Below, one piece after another: positions 25,081 to 34,615 of a stretch of DNA of 62,339 nucleotides. The notes under the pieces were generated by a model, which worked only from the letters and a program-made list of their open reading frames with translations, made no database searches and was not told where the DNA came from. A program made the translations under genes and the position numbers. Position 1 is the first letter of the stretch. Every line of letters starts with the position of its first letter. The DNA comes from CAZOKO01 sp964580455 (GTDB lineage Bacteria; Desulfobacterota; WTBG01), in the NCBI GenBank assembly GCA_964580455.1, contig CAZOKO010000002.1, positions 1-62,339 of the forward strand, written 5' to 3'.

Positions 25081-25419
25081 ATGTTCATAAGTTTGGCTCA
25101 TGCTATGGCACAACAGGGTGAAGGTGGTGCTCAGGGTTTTTCTGCTTTTGTGCCTCTCATTCTCATCTTTGTGATCTTTTATTTTCTTTTAATGAGACCT
25201 CAGCAGAAGAAAGCTAAACAGCAAAGGGAATTTCTCAATAATCTCAAGTCAGGAGATAGGGTTATTACTGCTGGTGGACTTCATGGGAAGATTACCGGTT
25301 TGACTGATAACATTGTTACCCTAGAGATTGCTGATAGAGTTCAGGTAAAGGTTTCAAGAAGTCAGGTTTCTGGCCAAAGTGAAATTAAATCCAGTGAGCC
25401 TAAGAAAAAGAAAAAATAA
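25081..25419 (+). CDS. yajC: Preprotein translocase subunit YajC
   Basis: A 112-residue YajC, accessory subunit of the SecDF-YajC complex. It has a short periplasmic N-terminus, one membrane helix (FVPLILIFVIFYFLLMRPQQKK with the family's RPQqkK), and a cytoplasmic SH3-like part (LKSGDRVITAGGLHGKITGL). It lies between tgt and secD on the same strand. Confidence 0.93.
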   Translation: MFISLAHAMAQQGEGGAQGFSAFVPLILIFVIFYFLLMRPQQKKAKQQREFLNNLKSGDRVITAGGLHGKITGLTDNIVTLEIADRVQVKVSRSQVSGQSEIKSSEPKKKKK

Positions 25420-25458
25420 TAGTGAAATCTATATTAATAACGAGTATGGAGAAATGTA

Positions 25459-27054
25459 ATGGATAAGAGATTAAAGTGGAGAACTATTCTCATTGTAACG
25501 GTAATTGTTGTTGCCTGCTTTTATTTAGCCCCAAGCACTTTTAAACTGCCAAGTTGGTGGGAAAGCACCTTCCCCAGCGAAAAAATATCTCTGGGATTAG
25601 ATCTGCAGGGAGGGATGCACCTGCTGCTGGAGGTTGAGGCAGAGAAGGCCCTCTCAAATACCGTTGACAGGTTAGTGAGTGACGTCAAGGATACTCTTTT
25701 TGAAGAACGCATTCCTTTTGACCGGATAGAAAGGGTTGAAAATGACAACCTACTGGTTGAGATCTTAAGTTCTGCATATAAAGAAAAATTTAGCGAAGTC
25801 CTTGAGAACAGGTTCCCCAACCTGGAAAAACTAAAGTTCGATGAGAAAGATAAGATTATTACCTACACCCTGGGATTAAGATCTCAAGATAAAGAGTATC
25901 TCAAAAAGTTTGCAGTTGACCAGGGGCTTGAGACCATCCGCAATCGTATTGATGAATTCGGAGTGAGTGAGCCTACTATTCAGAAACAGGGTGAAGATCG
26001 TATTTTAATTCAGCTTCCAGGGATCAAAGATCCCAAACGGGCAATTGATCTTATTGGCAAAACTGCCCTTTTAGAGTTCAAAATAGTTAATGATGAATAT
26101 GACATTGATAGGGCTTTGAAGGGTGACATCCCTGCAGATTGTCAAATCCTCTATTCAAAACGTGAAGACAAGGAAACAGGTGAAACTACAAAAAAATCTT
26201 ATTTGCTGGAAAAGAGAACCCTCCTTACAGGAGAGAACCTGACTAGTGCCCGGGTAAGTTTTAATCAATTTAATGAACCTTACGTTGCCATTGCTTTCGA
26301 CTCTTTAGGAGCAAAGCTGTTTGAGAGAATTACCGGTGAAAATGTCAAGAAAAGGCTGGCTATCATCCTGGACAACAATGTTTACTCTGCCCCGGTTATC
26401 AGAGATAGAATTTCAGGTGGAAGAGCCAGTATCGAAGGCGGGTTTACCACGGAAAAGGCAAGGGATTTGGCTATTGTATTGCGTGCCGGTTCCCTGCCAG
26501 CTCCTGTAAAAATCCTTGAGCAGAGGACAGTAGGACCTTCAATGGGGCAGGATTCTATCCGTCAGGGAATTCAATCTATTCTCATCGGGGGTACTACAGT
26601 TATAATATTTATGATGATTTACTATCATCTTTCCGGGATGGTTGCCAATTTTGCCCTTTGCTTTAATATGTTGATAATTATGGCAGCACTGGCCGCTTTT
26701 CGGGCTACCCTTACCCTTCCAGGTATTGCCGGAATTCTGCTCACTATCGGTATGGCGGTAGATGCAAATGTGCTCATCTTTGAACGTACCCGGGAAGAGC
26801 TGCGAACGGGGAAAACCCCACGGGCTTCTATCGAAGGTGGTTATTCCAAGGCATTGATTACTATTCTCGATGCTAATATCACAACTCTCATTGCCGCCCT
26901 ATTCCTCTTTCAGTTTGGAACAGGACCCATCAAAGGATTTGCGGTGACCTTGACCATTGGACTTATTGCCAGTCTCTTTACTGCCATTGTCTGCACCAGA
27001 GTAATTTTTGATTACTTTCTCTCTATAAGAAGGATTAAAAAGCTGAGTATTTAG
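25459..27054 (+). CDS. secD: Protein translocase subunit SecD
   Basis: SecD, with SecF, uses the proton motive force to complete protein export. TM1 is at residues ~10-27, then the signature SLGLDLQGGMHLLLEVE. The large periplasmic P1 domain has TIRNRIDEFGVSEPTIQKQGEDRILIQLPG. The C-terminal RND-like membrane block has GMAVDANVLIFERTREELR and a TM2-6 arrangement. Length 531 fits the family. It is separated from secF by 28 bp. Confidence 0.95.
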   Translation: MDKRLKWRTILIVTVIVVACFYLAPSTFKLPSWWESTFPSEKISLGLDLQGGMHLLLEVEAEKALSNTVDRLVSDVKDTLFEERIPFDRIERVENDNLLVEILSSAYKEKFSEVLENRFPNLEKLKFDEKDKIITYTLGLRSQDKEYLKKFAVDQGLETIRNRIDEFGVSEPTIQKQGEDRILIQLPGIKDPKRAIDLIGKTALLEFKIVNDEYDIDRALKGDIPADCQILYSKREDKETGETTKKSYLLEKRTLLTGENLTSARVSFNQFNEPYVAIAFDSLGAKLFERITGENVKKRLAIILDNNVYSAPVIRDRISGGRASIEGGFTTEKARDLAIVLRAGSLPAPVKILEQRTVGPSMGQDSIRQGIQSILIGGTTVIIFMMIYYHLSGMVANFALCFNMLIIMAALAAFRATLTLPGIAGILLTIGMAVDANVLIFERTREELRTGKTPRASIEGGYSKALITILDANITTLIAALFLFQFGTGPIKGFAVTLTIGLIASLFTAIVCTRVIFDYFLSIRRIKKLSI

Positions 27055-27082
27055 ATGTCAACTTATTAAAAAAGGAAAAATT

Positions 27083-27997
27083 ATGGAACTGATTAAACCG
27101 GATATCAATATCAATTTTATAGGTAATGTCAAGAAGGTACTCATTTTTTCCCTTATCATGATTTGTATAAGCTGTATCTCCTTAATAATTAAAGGGGGAT
27201 TGCGATATGGGATAGATTTTGAGGGGGGTACTTTAGTTCAGGTCAAATTTTTTTCCAAGGTTGACATTTCAGCGGTAAGGGTTGCTTTAGATAGTATGGC
27301 TATTGAGGGGCTAAGTGTTCAAGAATTTGGTGAAAAAGAAGCCAATGAATATCTTATTACCATGAAAAAGACAACAGGTGAGTTGGAAGGGATGTCAGAG
27401 AATATCAAGGCAGCTCTTAAGAACAGGTTTGGTAGCGATTCACTGGAAGTGAGACGGGTGGAAATGGTTGGACCCAAAGTAGGTAAGGATCTCAGAAAAA
27501 AAGGGATCCTTGCTATTGCCTTTTCCCTGCTGGGAATGCTTATCTATATCTGGTGGAGATTTGAGTTGCGCTTTGGAGTAGGAGCCATCCTTTGCCTGAT
27601 CCACGATGTGAGTATTACCCTTGGCGCACTGTCAATTACTAATAAACCAATTGATTTACCCATTATTGCCGCTCTGCTTACAGTAGTTGGTTACTCGGTT
27701 AATGATACTATTATCATCAGTGATCGTATCCGCGAAAATTTAAAGAAAATGAGTCGCGGTCGTTTGAGAGATATTGTCAATAAAAGTATAAATCAGACCT
27801 TGAGTAGAACCTGTATAACAGCAGGAACTACCCTCATGGTTATCATCGCTCTCTTTTTCCTGGGAGGCGAGGTAATCCATGATTTTGCTTTTACATTACT
27901 GGTTGGTATTTGTATCGGCACTTATTCTTCCATTTTTATTTCAAGTCCTCTTCTGATTGTGTGGGAAAGATTATTTCCAAAGAAAAAAAGGAGATAG
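27083..27997 (+). CDS. secF: Protein translocase subunit SecF
   Basis: SecF, a 304-residue six-helix membrane protein. Signatures are GLRYGIDFEGGTLVQVKF after TM1, VEMVGPKVGKDLRKKG, VGYSVNDTIIISDRIREN in TM4 and the loop, and NQTLSRTCITAGTTLMV. It completes the yajC-secD-secF set. After its stop comes a ~340-bp gap holding heptad repeats. Confidence 0.95.
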   Translation: MELIKPDININFIGNVKKVLIFSLIMICISCISLIIKGGLRYGIDFEGGTLVQVKFFSKVDISAVRVALDSMAIEGLSVQEFGEKEANEYLITMKKTTGELEGMSENIKAALKNRFGSDSLEVRRVEMVGPKVGKDLRKKGILAIAFSLLGMLIYIWWRFELRFGVGAILCLIHDVSITLGALSITNKPIDLPIIAALLTVVGYSVNDTIIISDRIRENLKKMSRGRLRDIVNKSINQTLSRTCITAGTTLMVIIALFFLGGEVIHDFAFTLLVGICIGTYSSIFISSPLLIVWERLFPKKKRR

Positions 27998-28033
27998 TCT
28001 GTGTCCATGGGAGACCTTAGCGTCCTTCGGGTG

Positions 28034-28260
28034 GATAAGATACTGGATGCTGGATACTAGATGATGGAGGGTAGAGAAATAGGATTAGTTATGAAAAATT
28101 AAGAATATGGCAACTGGTTCATGGACTAGTTATTGATGTTTATACAATGACTCTTCATAAATTGTCAGGACGTGTGATATTTGAATAAGTTAGTCAAACT
28201 CATGATCAATCAAATCTATAGAATCAAATATCCAGTATCTAGTATCTAGCATCCAGTATC
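28034..28260. repeat. Inverted pair of heptad repeats between secF and moeA
   Basis: At 28034-28067 the plus strand reads in 7-bp units GGATACT/GGATGCT/AGATGAT. At 28228-28260 the complementary form AGTATCT/AGCATCC occurs. The two arms face each other across about 160 bp without a recognisable gene, so the region could fold as a long-loop hairpin. Nothing else is seen in the secF-moeA gap. Confidence 0.7.
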
Positions 28261-28335
28261 GTTTCGATGATCACCACCCATTCTATAATCTTTCAATCAT
28301 TTGGTAAAAAAGAAAATTTCCAGGCAATTGATAAA

Positions 28336-29577
28336 ATGATTCCAGTAGAAGAAGCCTTACAGGTTATTTTAAAGAGTATTCGTGTTTTGGGGCTGGAAAA
28401 GGTAGATATTTTAAGCTCCCTGGGTAGGGTATTGGGGGAGGATATACACGCCCCTTACCATATCCCCCCCTGGGATAATTCGGCTATGGATGGATATGCG
28501 GTTATTCAGAAAGATATCGAGCATGCCTCTCCTGAAAACCCTGCCATATTGAAGGTAGTTGCAGATCTTCCTGCAGGCTACACCGTGAAAAGGAAGCTTG
28601 AAAAAGGTGAAGCCATAAGAATTATGACAGGTGCTCCAACACCTGAAGGAAGTGATACGGTAGTAATGGTAGAGGATACCAAAAGGGATGAGGATAAGGT
28701 TAAGATTTTCAGGGCAAATTCAAAGGGGGATAATATCAGAAAAGCTGGTGAAGATGTCAGGGAAGGCACTCTGGTTCTTCATTCAGGTTCAATAATCCAT
28801 CCAGCAGAAGTCGGCATGCTCGCATCCTTGAAGCGGTCCTTTGTCTCTGTATATCAAAGACCCACAGTTGCCGTCATCTCTACAGGTGATGAGTTGATTG
28901 ATGTTGATGAGGACTTCACAGAGGGGAAGATTATAAGCAGTAATACCTATTCCTTATCATCACTTGTTAAGTATTATGGGGCGGCTCCACTCATCCTGGG
29001 TATTGCTAAAGACAGACCCGAAGAGCTTATGGACAGGTTCAAAGTGGCAGTCCATGCAGATATGATCATCTCCTCCGGAGGTGTCTCAGTGGGAGACTAT
29101 GATCTGGTTAAGGATATCCTGAAAGAGCTGGGTGCAGAAATGAAATTCTGGAAGGTAGCGATGAGACCTGGACAACCTCTGGCCTTTGGGGTGATAGAAG
29201 GTAAACCCACATTTGGTCTTCCTGGTAACCCGGTTTCATGCATGGTTTCATTTGAGCAGTTTGTCAGACCCTCTATTTTAAAAGCGAGTGGTCATAGACA
29301 AATCTTTCGGCCACTTATTGAAGCGAGATTAAAAGACCCTGTAAGGAAGAAAGCGGGAAAAAAGTATTTTATTCGTTGCATCGTCAGCGTTGAAGAGGGA
29401 AAGTACAGTGTTACCACAACGGGGGAGCAAGGGTCTGGTATTTTAATGTCCATGGTAAGAGCTAATGGCCTTATAGTACTGCCGGAAGAAAAAACGACCT
29501 TTGAAACAGGGGAGATGGTTAAGGTGCAGGTTTTGAATCGAGACTTTGAGCTTAAGGAAGACTACCAATACCACTAG
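28336..29577 (+). CDS. moeA: Molybdopterin molybdotransferase MoeA
   Basis: MoeA inserts molybdate into adenylylated molybdopterin. Seen are MIPVEEALQVILKSI at the N-terminus, HIPPWDNSAMDGYAV, RIMTGAPTPEGSDTVVMVEDT, VISTGDELI, SSGGVSVGDYDLVKD, RPGQPLAFGVI and LPGNPVSCMVSFEQFVRP. The ATG at 28336 matches the usual family start; a longer reading from 28267 begins directly beside the heptad repeat and adds 23 unconserved residues. Neither start has a strong ribosome-binding site. Its substrate supply could come from the modABC operon at 60.2-62.3 kb, which looks damaged. Confidence 0.92.
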   Translation: MIPVEEALQVILKSIRVLGLEKVDILSSLGRVLGEDIHAPYHIPPWDNSAMDGYAVIQKDIEHASPENPAILKVVADLPAGYTVKRKLEKGEAIRIMTGAPTPEGSDTVVMVEDTKRDEDKVKIFRANSKGDNIRKAGEDVREGTLVLHSGSIIHPAEVGMLASLKRSFVSVYQRPTVAVISTGDELIDVDEDFTEGKIISSNTYSLSSLVKYYGAAPLILGIAKDRPEELMDRFKVAVHADMIISSGGVSVGDYDLVKDILKELGAEMKFWKVAMRPGQPLAFGVIEGKPTFGLPGNPVSCMVSFEQFVRPSILKASGHRQIFRPLIEARLKDPVRKKAGKKYFIRCIVSVEEGKYSVTTTGEQGSGILMSMVRANGLIVLPEEKTTFETGEMVKVQVLNRDFELKEDYQYH

Positions 29578-29595
29578 ACCCTTTTTCTTTCCATA

Positions 29596-29674
29596 TTCAC
29601 CGCAGAGATCGCGGAGTACGCAGAGAAGAATATATAAAAATAACTTCATTAATCTCTGCGTCCCAAGCGGTGAA
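29596..29674. repeat. CGCAGAG-type inverted repeat
   Basis: The left arm is CACCGCAGAGATCGCGGAG followed by TACGCAGAGAA. The right arm is TTAATCTCTGCGTCCCAAGC followed by GGTGAA. The arms are roughly inverted. The same type of sequence occurs at 39426-39457, 40265-40288 and 50237-50257, and in half form at 40118 and 42048. It lies between moeA and aspS. Confidence 0.65.
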
Positions 29675-29726
29675 ATAAACTAAAGTTGAGTTGCCTTTTA
29701 CTGGGCAAACCGTAAAGGAGATTACC

Positions 29727-31523
29727 TTGGCTGAATCTTTAGGCAAATTGAAAAGAAGCCACTACTGCGGGGAGTTACAGGCAGAACATATGGGTAAAGA
29801 GGTTACCCTGATGGGATGGGTACACAGCCGCCGTGATCATGGCGGTCTGATCTTTATTGACTTGAGAGATCGGGAGGGAATTACTCAGGTTTGTTTCAAT
29901 CCTGAGATAGATGCCACAATCCACGCTAAAGCGCACAATTTGCGTAATGAATATGTAATTGCCGTTAAGGGAAAGGTATCAAAACGCCCTGAAGGAACGA
30001 TCAATCCCGATTTAAAAACAGGAGAAATTGAGATCCTGGCAGAAGAACTTACCATCTTAAACGAGTCGAAAACCTCTCCCTTTGAGATCTCTTCCCGACA
30101 TGGAATCTCAGAAGATGTGAGATTAAAATACCGCTATCTCGATCTACGAAGGCCGGGTTTGCAGGAAAACCTGATCCTGCGCCATAGAATTGTCCAGACA
30201 ACCCGGGACTATTTCAACCAGAGGAAATTTATTGAAGTTGAGACTCCATTTTTAACCAAGAGTACCCCTGAAGGTGCCAGGGATTACCTGGTACCCAGCC
30301 GTGTTAATCCTGGCCGGTTTTATGCCCTGCCTCAGTCTCCCCAATTGTTTAAGCAGATCCTCATGATCTCCGGTTACGATCGTTATTACCAGATTGTAAA
30401 ATGCTTTCGAGATGAAGACCTTCGGGCTGACCGACAGCCGGAATTTACTCAGATTGACCTGGAGCTTTCCTTCATACATGAAGATGATATTTATGAAATA
30501 ATTGAAGGACTGTTAGTTGTCATTTTTAAAGAGGTAAAAAACATATCACTCAAACATCCCTTCCCCAGACTGACTTTTAAGGAGGCACTTGCCCGCTACG
30601 GACTCGATAAACCGGATACCCGTTTTGAGATGGAACTTAGCAATCTTACCACTAATTTTGCCGACTCCAAGTTTAAGGTATTTTCACAGGCTGTAGCTGC
30701 AGGAGGTATTATCCTGGGATTAAATGCCCGGGGCTGTGCTGAGTATTCCCGCAAAGAGCTTGATGATTTAACCGATTTGGCCAGGGTTTACGGGGCACAG
30801 GGGTTAGCCTGGATCAAAGTTGTCTCCGATGGTGTGCAATCGCCTATTGCCAAGTTTTTTACTGAGAAGGAGATACAACAACTGACGAGGACTTTAAATG
30901 GACAGCCGGGAGATCTCCTGCTCATGGTCACTGATGCAAAACACAAGGTTGCCTACACTGCCCTGGGGCAGTTGAGAATCCATTTGGGACATAAACTGGG
31001 GTTGATTGAACAGGACAGGTGGTGCCCGCTCTGGATTACAGAATTCCCGCTCCTGGAATATAATGAGGAAGAGAAACGATATGAAGCAATGCACCACCCT
31101 TTCACCTCACCAGTAGAAGAGGATCTTGCACATTTAAAAGAGAATCCAGAGAAAGTAAAGGCACGGGCATATGATCTAGTTTTAAATGGTAATGAGATTG
31201 GAGGTGGAAGTATCCGAATCCACCGCAAGGATGTGCAACAGGCGATGTTTGGGGCACTTAAGATTGGCGAGGATGAAGCAAAAAGCAAGTTTGGCTTTCT
31301 TCTTGATGCCCTGGAATACGGGGCACCACCTCACGGGGGTATTGCTTTAGGTCTTGACCGATTAGTGATGCTAATCTGTGGGATTGAATCGATTCGGGAT
31401 ACAATTGCCTTTCCCAAAACACAAAAGGCAACCTGTTTAATGACTGATGCACCCTCACAGGTGAGTGAAAGACAACTGAAAGAACTCTCTCTTAGAACGG
31501 TTATCTCTAAATTGACAAAGTGA
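29727..31523 (+). CDS. aspS: Aspartyl-tRNA synthetase
   Basis: A bacterial-type class II AspRS of about 598 residues. It has the N-terminal OB fold (GWVHSRRDHGGLIFIDLRDREG), class II motif 1 (FIEVETPFLTKSTPEGARDYLVPSR), motif 2 (QIVKCFRDEDLRADRQPEFTQIDLE), the bacterial GAD insertion, and motif 3 (GGIALGLDRLVMLICG). The TTG at 29727 is taken as start because AAAGGAG lies 6 bp upstream; an earlier TTG at 29691 lacks a site. The presence or absence of an asparagine pathway (GatCAB) cannot be judged from the window. The mdh gene follows. Confidence 0.95.
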   Translation: MAESLGKLKRSHYCGELQAEHMGKEVTLMGWVHSRRDHGGLIFIDLRDREGITQVCFNPEIDATIHAKAHNLRNEYVIAVKGKVSKRPEGTINPDLKTGEIEILAEELTILNESKTSPFEISSRHGISEDVRLKYRYLDLRRPGLQENLILRHRIVQTTRDYFNQRKFIEVETPFLTKSTPEGARDYLVPSRVNPGRFYALPQSPQLFKQILMISGYDRYYQIVKCFRDEDLRADRQPEFTQIDLELSFIHEDDIYEIIEGLLVVIFKEVKNISLKHPFPRLTFKEALARYGLDKPDTRFEMELSNLTTNFADSKFKVFSQAVAAGGIILGLNARGCAEYSRKELDDLTDLARVYGAQGLAWIKVVSDGVQSPIAKFFTEKEIQQLTRTLNGQPGDLLLMVTDAKHKVAYTALGQLRIHLGHKLGLIEQDRWCPLWITEFPLLEYNEEEKRYEAMHHPFTSPVEEDLAHLKENPEKVKARAYDLVLNGNEIGGGSIRIHRKDVQQAMFGALKIGEDEAKSKFGFLLDALEYGAPPHGGIALGLDRLVMLICGIESIRDTIAFPKTQKATCLMTDAPSQVSERQLKELSLRTVISKLTK

Positions 31524-31573
31524 ATTATTTGGCAAGAAAAGAAACTTCTTGGCAATTGATAAAGGAGGTTAGA

Positions 31574-32503
31574 ATGGGGAGAAAAAAGATTACTATTGTC
31601 GGCGCAGGAAATGTCGGTGCCACAGCAGCCCACTGGGCGGCTGAGAAGGAACTGGGAGATGTTGTCCTGGTAGATATTGTTGAAGGAATGCCCCAGGGCA
31701 AGGCCCTCGATTTGATGGAATCAAGACCTGTTGAGGGTTTTGATGTTACTATCACTGGAACCAATAGCTATGAAGAAACTGCAGGCTCAGATCTGGTAAT
31801 CATTACCTCGGGGCTTCCACGCAAGCCGGGAATGAGCAGGGATGATCTACTGCAAAAGAACAAGGAGATTGTCTCTTCTGTTACTAAATCGATAGCTGCT
31901 AAATCCCCCGACTGCATTATCATTGTTGTCAGTAATCCCTTAGATACCATGAGCTATGTAGCCAAAGCCGTAAGTGGCTTTCCCAAAAACCGCGTGGTGG
32001 GGATGGCGGGTATTCTTGACTCTGCTCGCTTCAGGGTATTTATTGCTATGGAGCTTAATGTTTCTGTGGAAGATATTCAGGCCCTGGTCCTGGGAGGACA
32101 TGGAGACAGCATGGTACCACTTCCTCGCTATTCAACTGTTGGTGGTATCCCTCTTACCCAAATGCTCCCGGAGGAAAAGATTGATAAAATTGTAGCACGC
32201 ACCAGAAAGGCAGGTGGTGAAATCGTAGCCTTGCTCAAGACCGGAAGTGCTTACTATTCCCCTTCTGCATCGGCAGTTCAAATGGCAGAAGCCATCCTTA
32301 AGGATAAGAAGAGAATCCTTCCCTGCTGTGCATATTTGGAAGGAGAATATGGTCTCAATGGTATCTATTTTGGCGTGCCGGTAAAACTTGGTTCGGATGG
32401 TGTAGAACAGATAATGGAGGTTTCTCTAACCGAAGAAGAGAATAAACTTGCTCAGCAGTCAGGAAAAGCAGTAAAGGATAGTATCGCTTCACTCAAACTA
32501 TAA
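31574..32503 (+). CDS. mdh: Malate dehydrogenase (LDH-like type)
   Basis: NAD-dependent malate dehydrogenase of the LDH-like group (309 residues). The Rossmann motif is ITIVGAGNVGATAAHWAAE, Asp of the NAD site in VVLVDIVEGMPQGKALD, substrate-binding arginines in GLPRKPGMSRDDLL, VVSNPLDTMSYVA, and the catalytic His in LGGHGDSMVPL. The Arg-rich loop RKPGMSR indicates oxaloacetate/malate rather than lactate. AAAGGAGG lies just upstream of the ATG at 31574, deciding it over a longer frame. An intrinsic terminator follows. Confidence 0.94.
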   Translation: MGRKKITIVGAGNVGATAAHWAAEKELGDVVLVDIVEGMPQGKALDLMESRPVEGFDVTITGTNSYEETAGSDLVIITSGLPRKPGMSRDDLLQKNKEIVSSVTKSIAAKSPDCIIIVVSNPLDTMSYVAKAVSGFPKNRVVGMAGILDSARFRVFIAMELNVSVEDIQALVLGGHGDSMVPLPRYSTVGGIPLTQMLPEEKIDKIVARTRKAGGEIVALLKTGSAYYSPSASAVQMAEAILKDKKRILPCCAYLEGEYGLNGIYFGVPVKLGSDGVEQIMEVSLTEEENKLAQQSGKAVKDSIASLKL

Positions 32504-32531
32504 TCCATAATTCTTTGTCTGTAAAAACAAA

Positions 32532-32566
32532 AAAGGCAGGGTCATAAATGACTCTGCCTTTTTTCT
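32532..32566 (+). terminator. Intrinsic terminator after mdh
   Basis: AAAGGCAGGGTCAT and ATGACTCTGCCTTT form a 14-bp stem with one G-U pair and a 2-nt loop, followed by a T run. The structure is A-rich on the other side, so it could serve both convergent transcripts (mdh and the exported protein gene at 32587). Confidence 0.9.
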
Positions 32567-32586
32567 GGCTGATAGCAAACCAGTAT

Positions 32587-33141
32587 TTAATAAGTGGCGC
32601 AAAGATATAAAAAGTAGTAGCAGACTGCATCTGTTGGATATGGTAGGAGATAATCACAAATAACGTAATACAAACAATATGTCAAGTTAACAGAAGGTTC
32701 AATACCTGAAGTGGTTGTAGTACCAAATTCATCGAAAGACATAACATCGCCGGAAGGCAAATAGATATTAAAAGTATTCAGGAGATTGAATATCTCTTTG
32801 GGAGATTCCATTATACCCAAAAATGGATCCAGTTCTCCCTTATCGATATATACTATGTTGAGCTGTGACGCTTTGTTTTCCCCTGCAGGGATAATAAAGA
32901 CTTCTGCCTGAGGCAGCGTTACACCTCTAACATCGGCAACATCTACCTCACCACCCATATCTTCAACCATGCTAATCATTTCTTCTCCTGCCTCACTGCT
33001 CAGGGCAGCGTTTATAGAATCGAGTGCAGCATTACTGTCAATTTCATATCCCCCTGAACAATCAAGACATGAGGATGAAGCTGAAAATGGCAGACAAAAA
33101 AGCATCAGCAACATTAAAAAACAAATACCTGTTTTCCTCAT
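32587..33141 (-). CDS. Exported protein of unknown function
   Basis: Not recognised. A 184-residue protein with an N-terminal signal peptide (MRKTGICFLMLLMLFCLPFS, then ASSSC, which could be a weak lipobox). The C-terminal end is rich in Tyr and Cys (YCLYYVICDYLLPYP...CYYFLYLCATY), with cysteines that may form disulfides. The middle contains ADVRGVTLPQAEVFIIPAG, a soluble beta-like region. GGAAAGGAG precedes the ATG. It is the last of three consecutive minus-strand envelope genes, 20 bp after the next one. Confidence 0.7.
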   Translation of the reverse strand: MRKTGICFLMLLMLFCLPFSASSSCLDCSGGYEIDSNAALDSINAALSSEAGEEMISMVEDMGGEVDVADVRGVTLPQAEVFIIPAGENKASQLNIVYIDKGELDPFLGIMESPKEIFNLLNTFNIYLPSGDVMSFDEFGTTTTSGIEPSVNLTYCLYYVICDYLLPYPTDAVCYYFLYLCATY

Positions 33142-33161
33142 ATTAATCTCCTTTCCTTAGA

Positions 33162-33935
33162 TTAGAAAATAGGTGAATCATTAATAAAACCATTCATCAT
33201 GCCTTCTATCACCTCCCTTCTCTTCTGAGTAAACACCTCCTCTTCGGCAAATTTTAATAAGGATGTCAGATCCATAGAATGCGCAGACAGAACCGCTGCC
33301 CTTTCCTCCAATTCGTCATCAAGGGAGAGAGCAGTTAAATAGTTGATGAGCTTTAAACTTTCCTCTTTTTGAACTGAGTTTATAAATGAGGGGAGTTTTT
33401 TAGGTTTCACCTGTATCAGGGAAGGTTCCGGCTCAGGTACCAGGAAGGATAAATTGATTCCCACTTTTAAACGGTAGATATTCTCAAGGTTATAGGTGAC
33501 AAACCCCCATAGATGATCTTTATTATCAGTTCCGGTTCCCAGATAATCAAGGAAGGTTTGTTCACCCCAAGTGTTGCCATTGCTATCAGTACCCCCCGAT
33601 AAATTCATATCGTAGTACTCTGACCAGAATAACTCAGAAGTATCTATACCCATAAGGAAGTCACTGCCTCCAGAAAAAAAAGGGATATTAGATCCATAGA
33701 TCTCCGCAGAGGTCACACCTGTGCTCTCATACTTAAAATTGATGCCCAGAAAGCCGCTTGATAAAGGTACCGGTATTCTTACCCACCACCGTGCTTCATT
33801 ATCCATGCCAAAGAAAAAGAGATCAATCCAGAAATCACTCTCTCCGTTATATCCACCATAGAGAGGGCTGGCCGAGAGAGGGGCTGCTGTTATTAAACAC
33901 GATAAAACTATAATCAGTACTAAACTTTTTTTCAT
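33162..33935 (-). CDS. Exported protein of unknown function with a C-terminal helical domain
   Basis: Not recognised. There is a signal peptide (KKSLVLIIVLSCLITAAPLSA), then a Gly/Phe/Trp-rich beta-type region (GESDFWIDLFFFGMDNEARWW, GNTWGEQTFLDYLG) up to about residue 165. After a PEPEPS linker comes a predicted helical segment (SLKLINYLTALSLDDELEERAAVLSAHSMDLTSLLKFAEEEV, quoted in part: ELEERAAVLSAHS). The ATG at 33935 is chosen for AAAGGAA upstream. It probably shares a transcript with the DUF4340 gene upstream and the exported protein gene downstream. Confidence 0.65.
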   Translation of the reverse strand: MKKSLVLIIVLSCLITAAPLSASPLYGGYNGESDFWIDLFFFGMDNEARWWVRIPVPLSSGFLGINFKYESTGVTSAEIYGSNIPFFSGGSDFLMGIDTSELFWSEYYDMNLSGGTDSNGNTWGEQTFLDYLGTGTDNKDHLWGFVTYNLENIYRLKVGINLSFLVPEPEPSLIQVKPKKLPSFINSVQKEESLKLINYLTALSLDDELEERAAVLSAHSMDLTSLLKFAEEEVFTQKRREVIEGMMNGFINDSPIF

Positions 33936-33975
33936 CACTGTTCCTTTCATATATGCTGTTTAATAATCTCAGGTT

Positions 33976-34560
33976 TTAAGCACTTTCTTTATTAAGGAAA
34001 AAAGGTCCTGCCCGGTTATTAAGATTAAGGAATTCTTTGCTGAGCTCCCATCTTATCAGAGAACCTACCAGGAATACCCTTGGTGAACTTTTAAGCCTGG
34101 CATAGATAGTTGTTGAGGTGGGATTGTCAAAACCAAGAAGTAAAGTTTCTACTTTTTCTTCTCCCTCCAGTTTAATACTAATCTCCATCCTGGGAAGGTC
34201 AAGTCCGAATTGCGTCATATCAGAAGGGTTGTCAGCTACCGGGTCAGTCTCGACCACATTGATAATACTGTGTATTATATCATCTGCTGCCTCTTCACCT
34301 CCCTGGATAGTCATGGGTTCTTTCATCCACCATACACCATCTTCTTTTTGATATACAATTGTTTGATTGTCTTTCATGAGCCGAATCTTTATAAAATCCT
34401 GGAGTTGATAGGGAAAAATCTGAATCTTTCGCCATTCTTCCTTTTTCTTCTTTTCTTCAGCAAGTTTCCTTCCTGCTTCACCTTTAATCTCAAAAAGGTA
34501 GAAGTAACCTGTCAGGGTAAGCAGTACCAGTATGAGTAATAACGTTTTTCCCAGGTTCAT
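33976..34560 (-). CDS. DUF4340 domain protein
   Basis: A 194-residue membrane-anchored protein: one N-terminal helix (KTLLLILVLLTLTGYFYLF), a charged linker, and a DUF4340 domain (VYQKEDGVWWMKEPMTIQGG, ADDIIHSIINV, DMTQFGLDLPRMEISIKLEG, LLLGFDNPTSTTIYARL). In many bacteria DUF4340 proteins are encoded after a gliding-type ABC transporter (GldA/F/G-like), but no such genes are nearby here. It may be the first gene of a three-gene envelope transcript. The function is unknown. Confidence 0.75.
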   Translation of the reverse strand: MNLGKTLLLILVLLTLTGYFYLFEIKGEAGRKLAEEKKKKEEWRKIQIFPYQLQDFIKIRLMKDNQTIVYQKEDGVWWMKEPMTIQGGEEAADDIIHSIINVVETDPVADNPSDMTQFGLDLPRMEISIKLEGEEKVETLLLGFDNPTSTTIYARLKSSPRVFLVGSLIRWELSKEFLNLNNRAGPFFLNKESA

Positions 34561-34615
34561 TATTCAATCTTAAACTCAAACGTCAATAGCAAATTTGCAA
34601 TTTAACAAAGTTAAA

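Noticed and set aside
28000..28335. Possible molybdenum-cofactor riboswitch before moeA
   Set aside because: The leader consists of heptad repeats and AT-rich sequence; no Moco-riboswitch-like conserved core was seen. The modA leader was also checked with no match.
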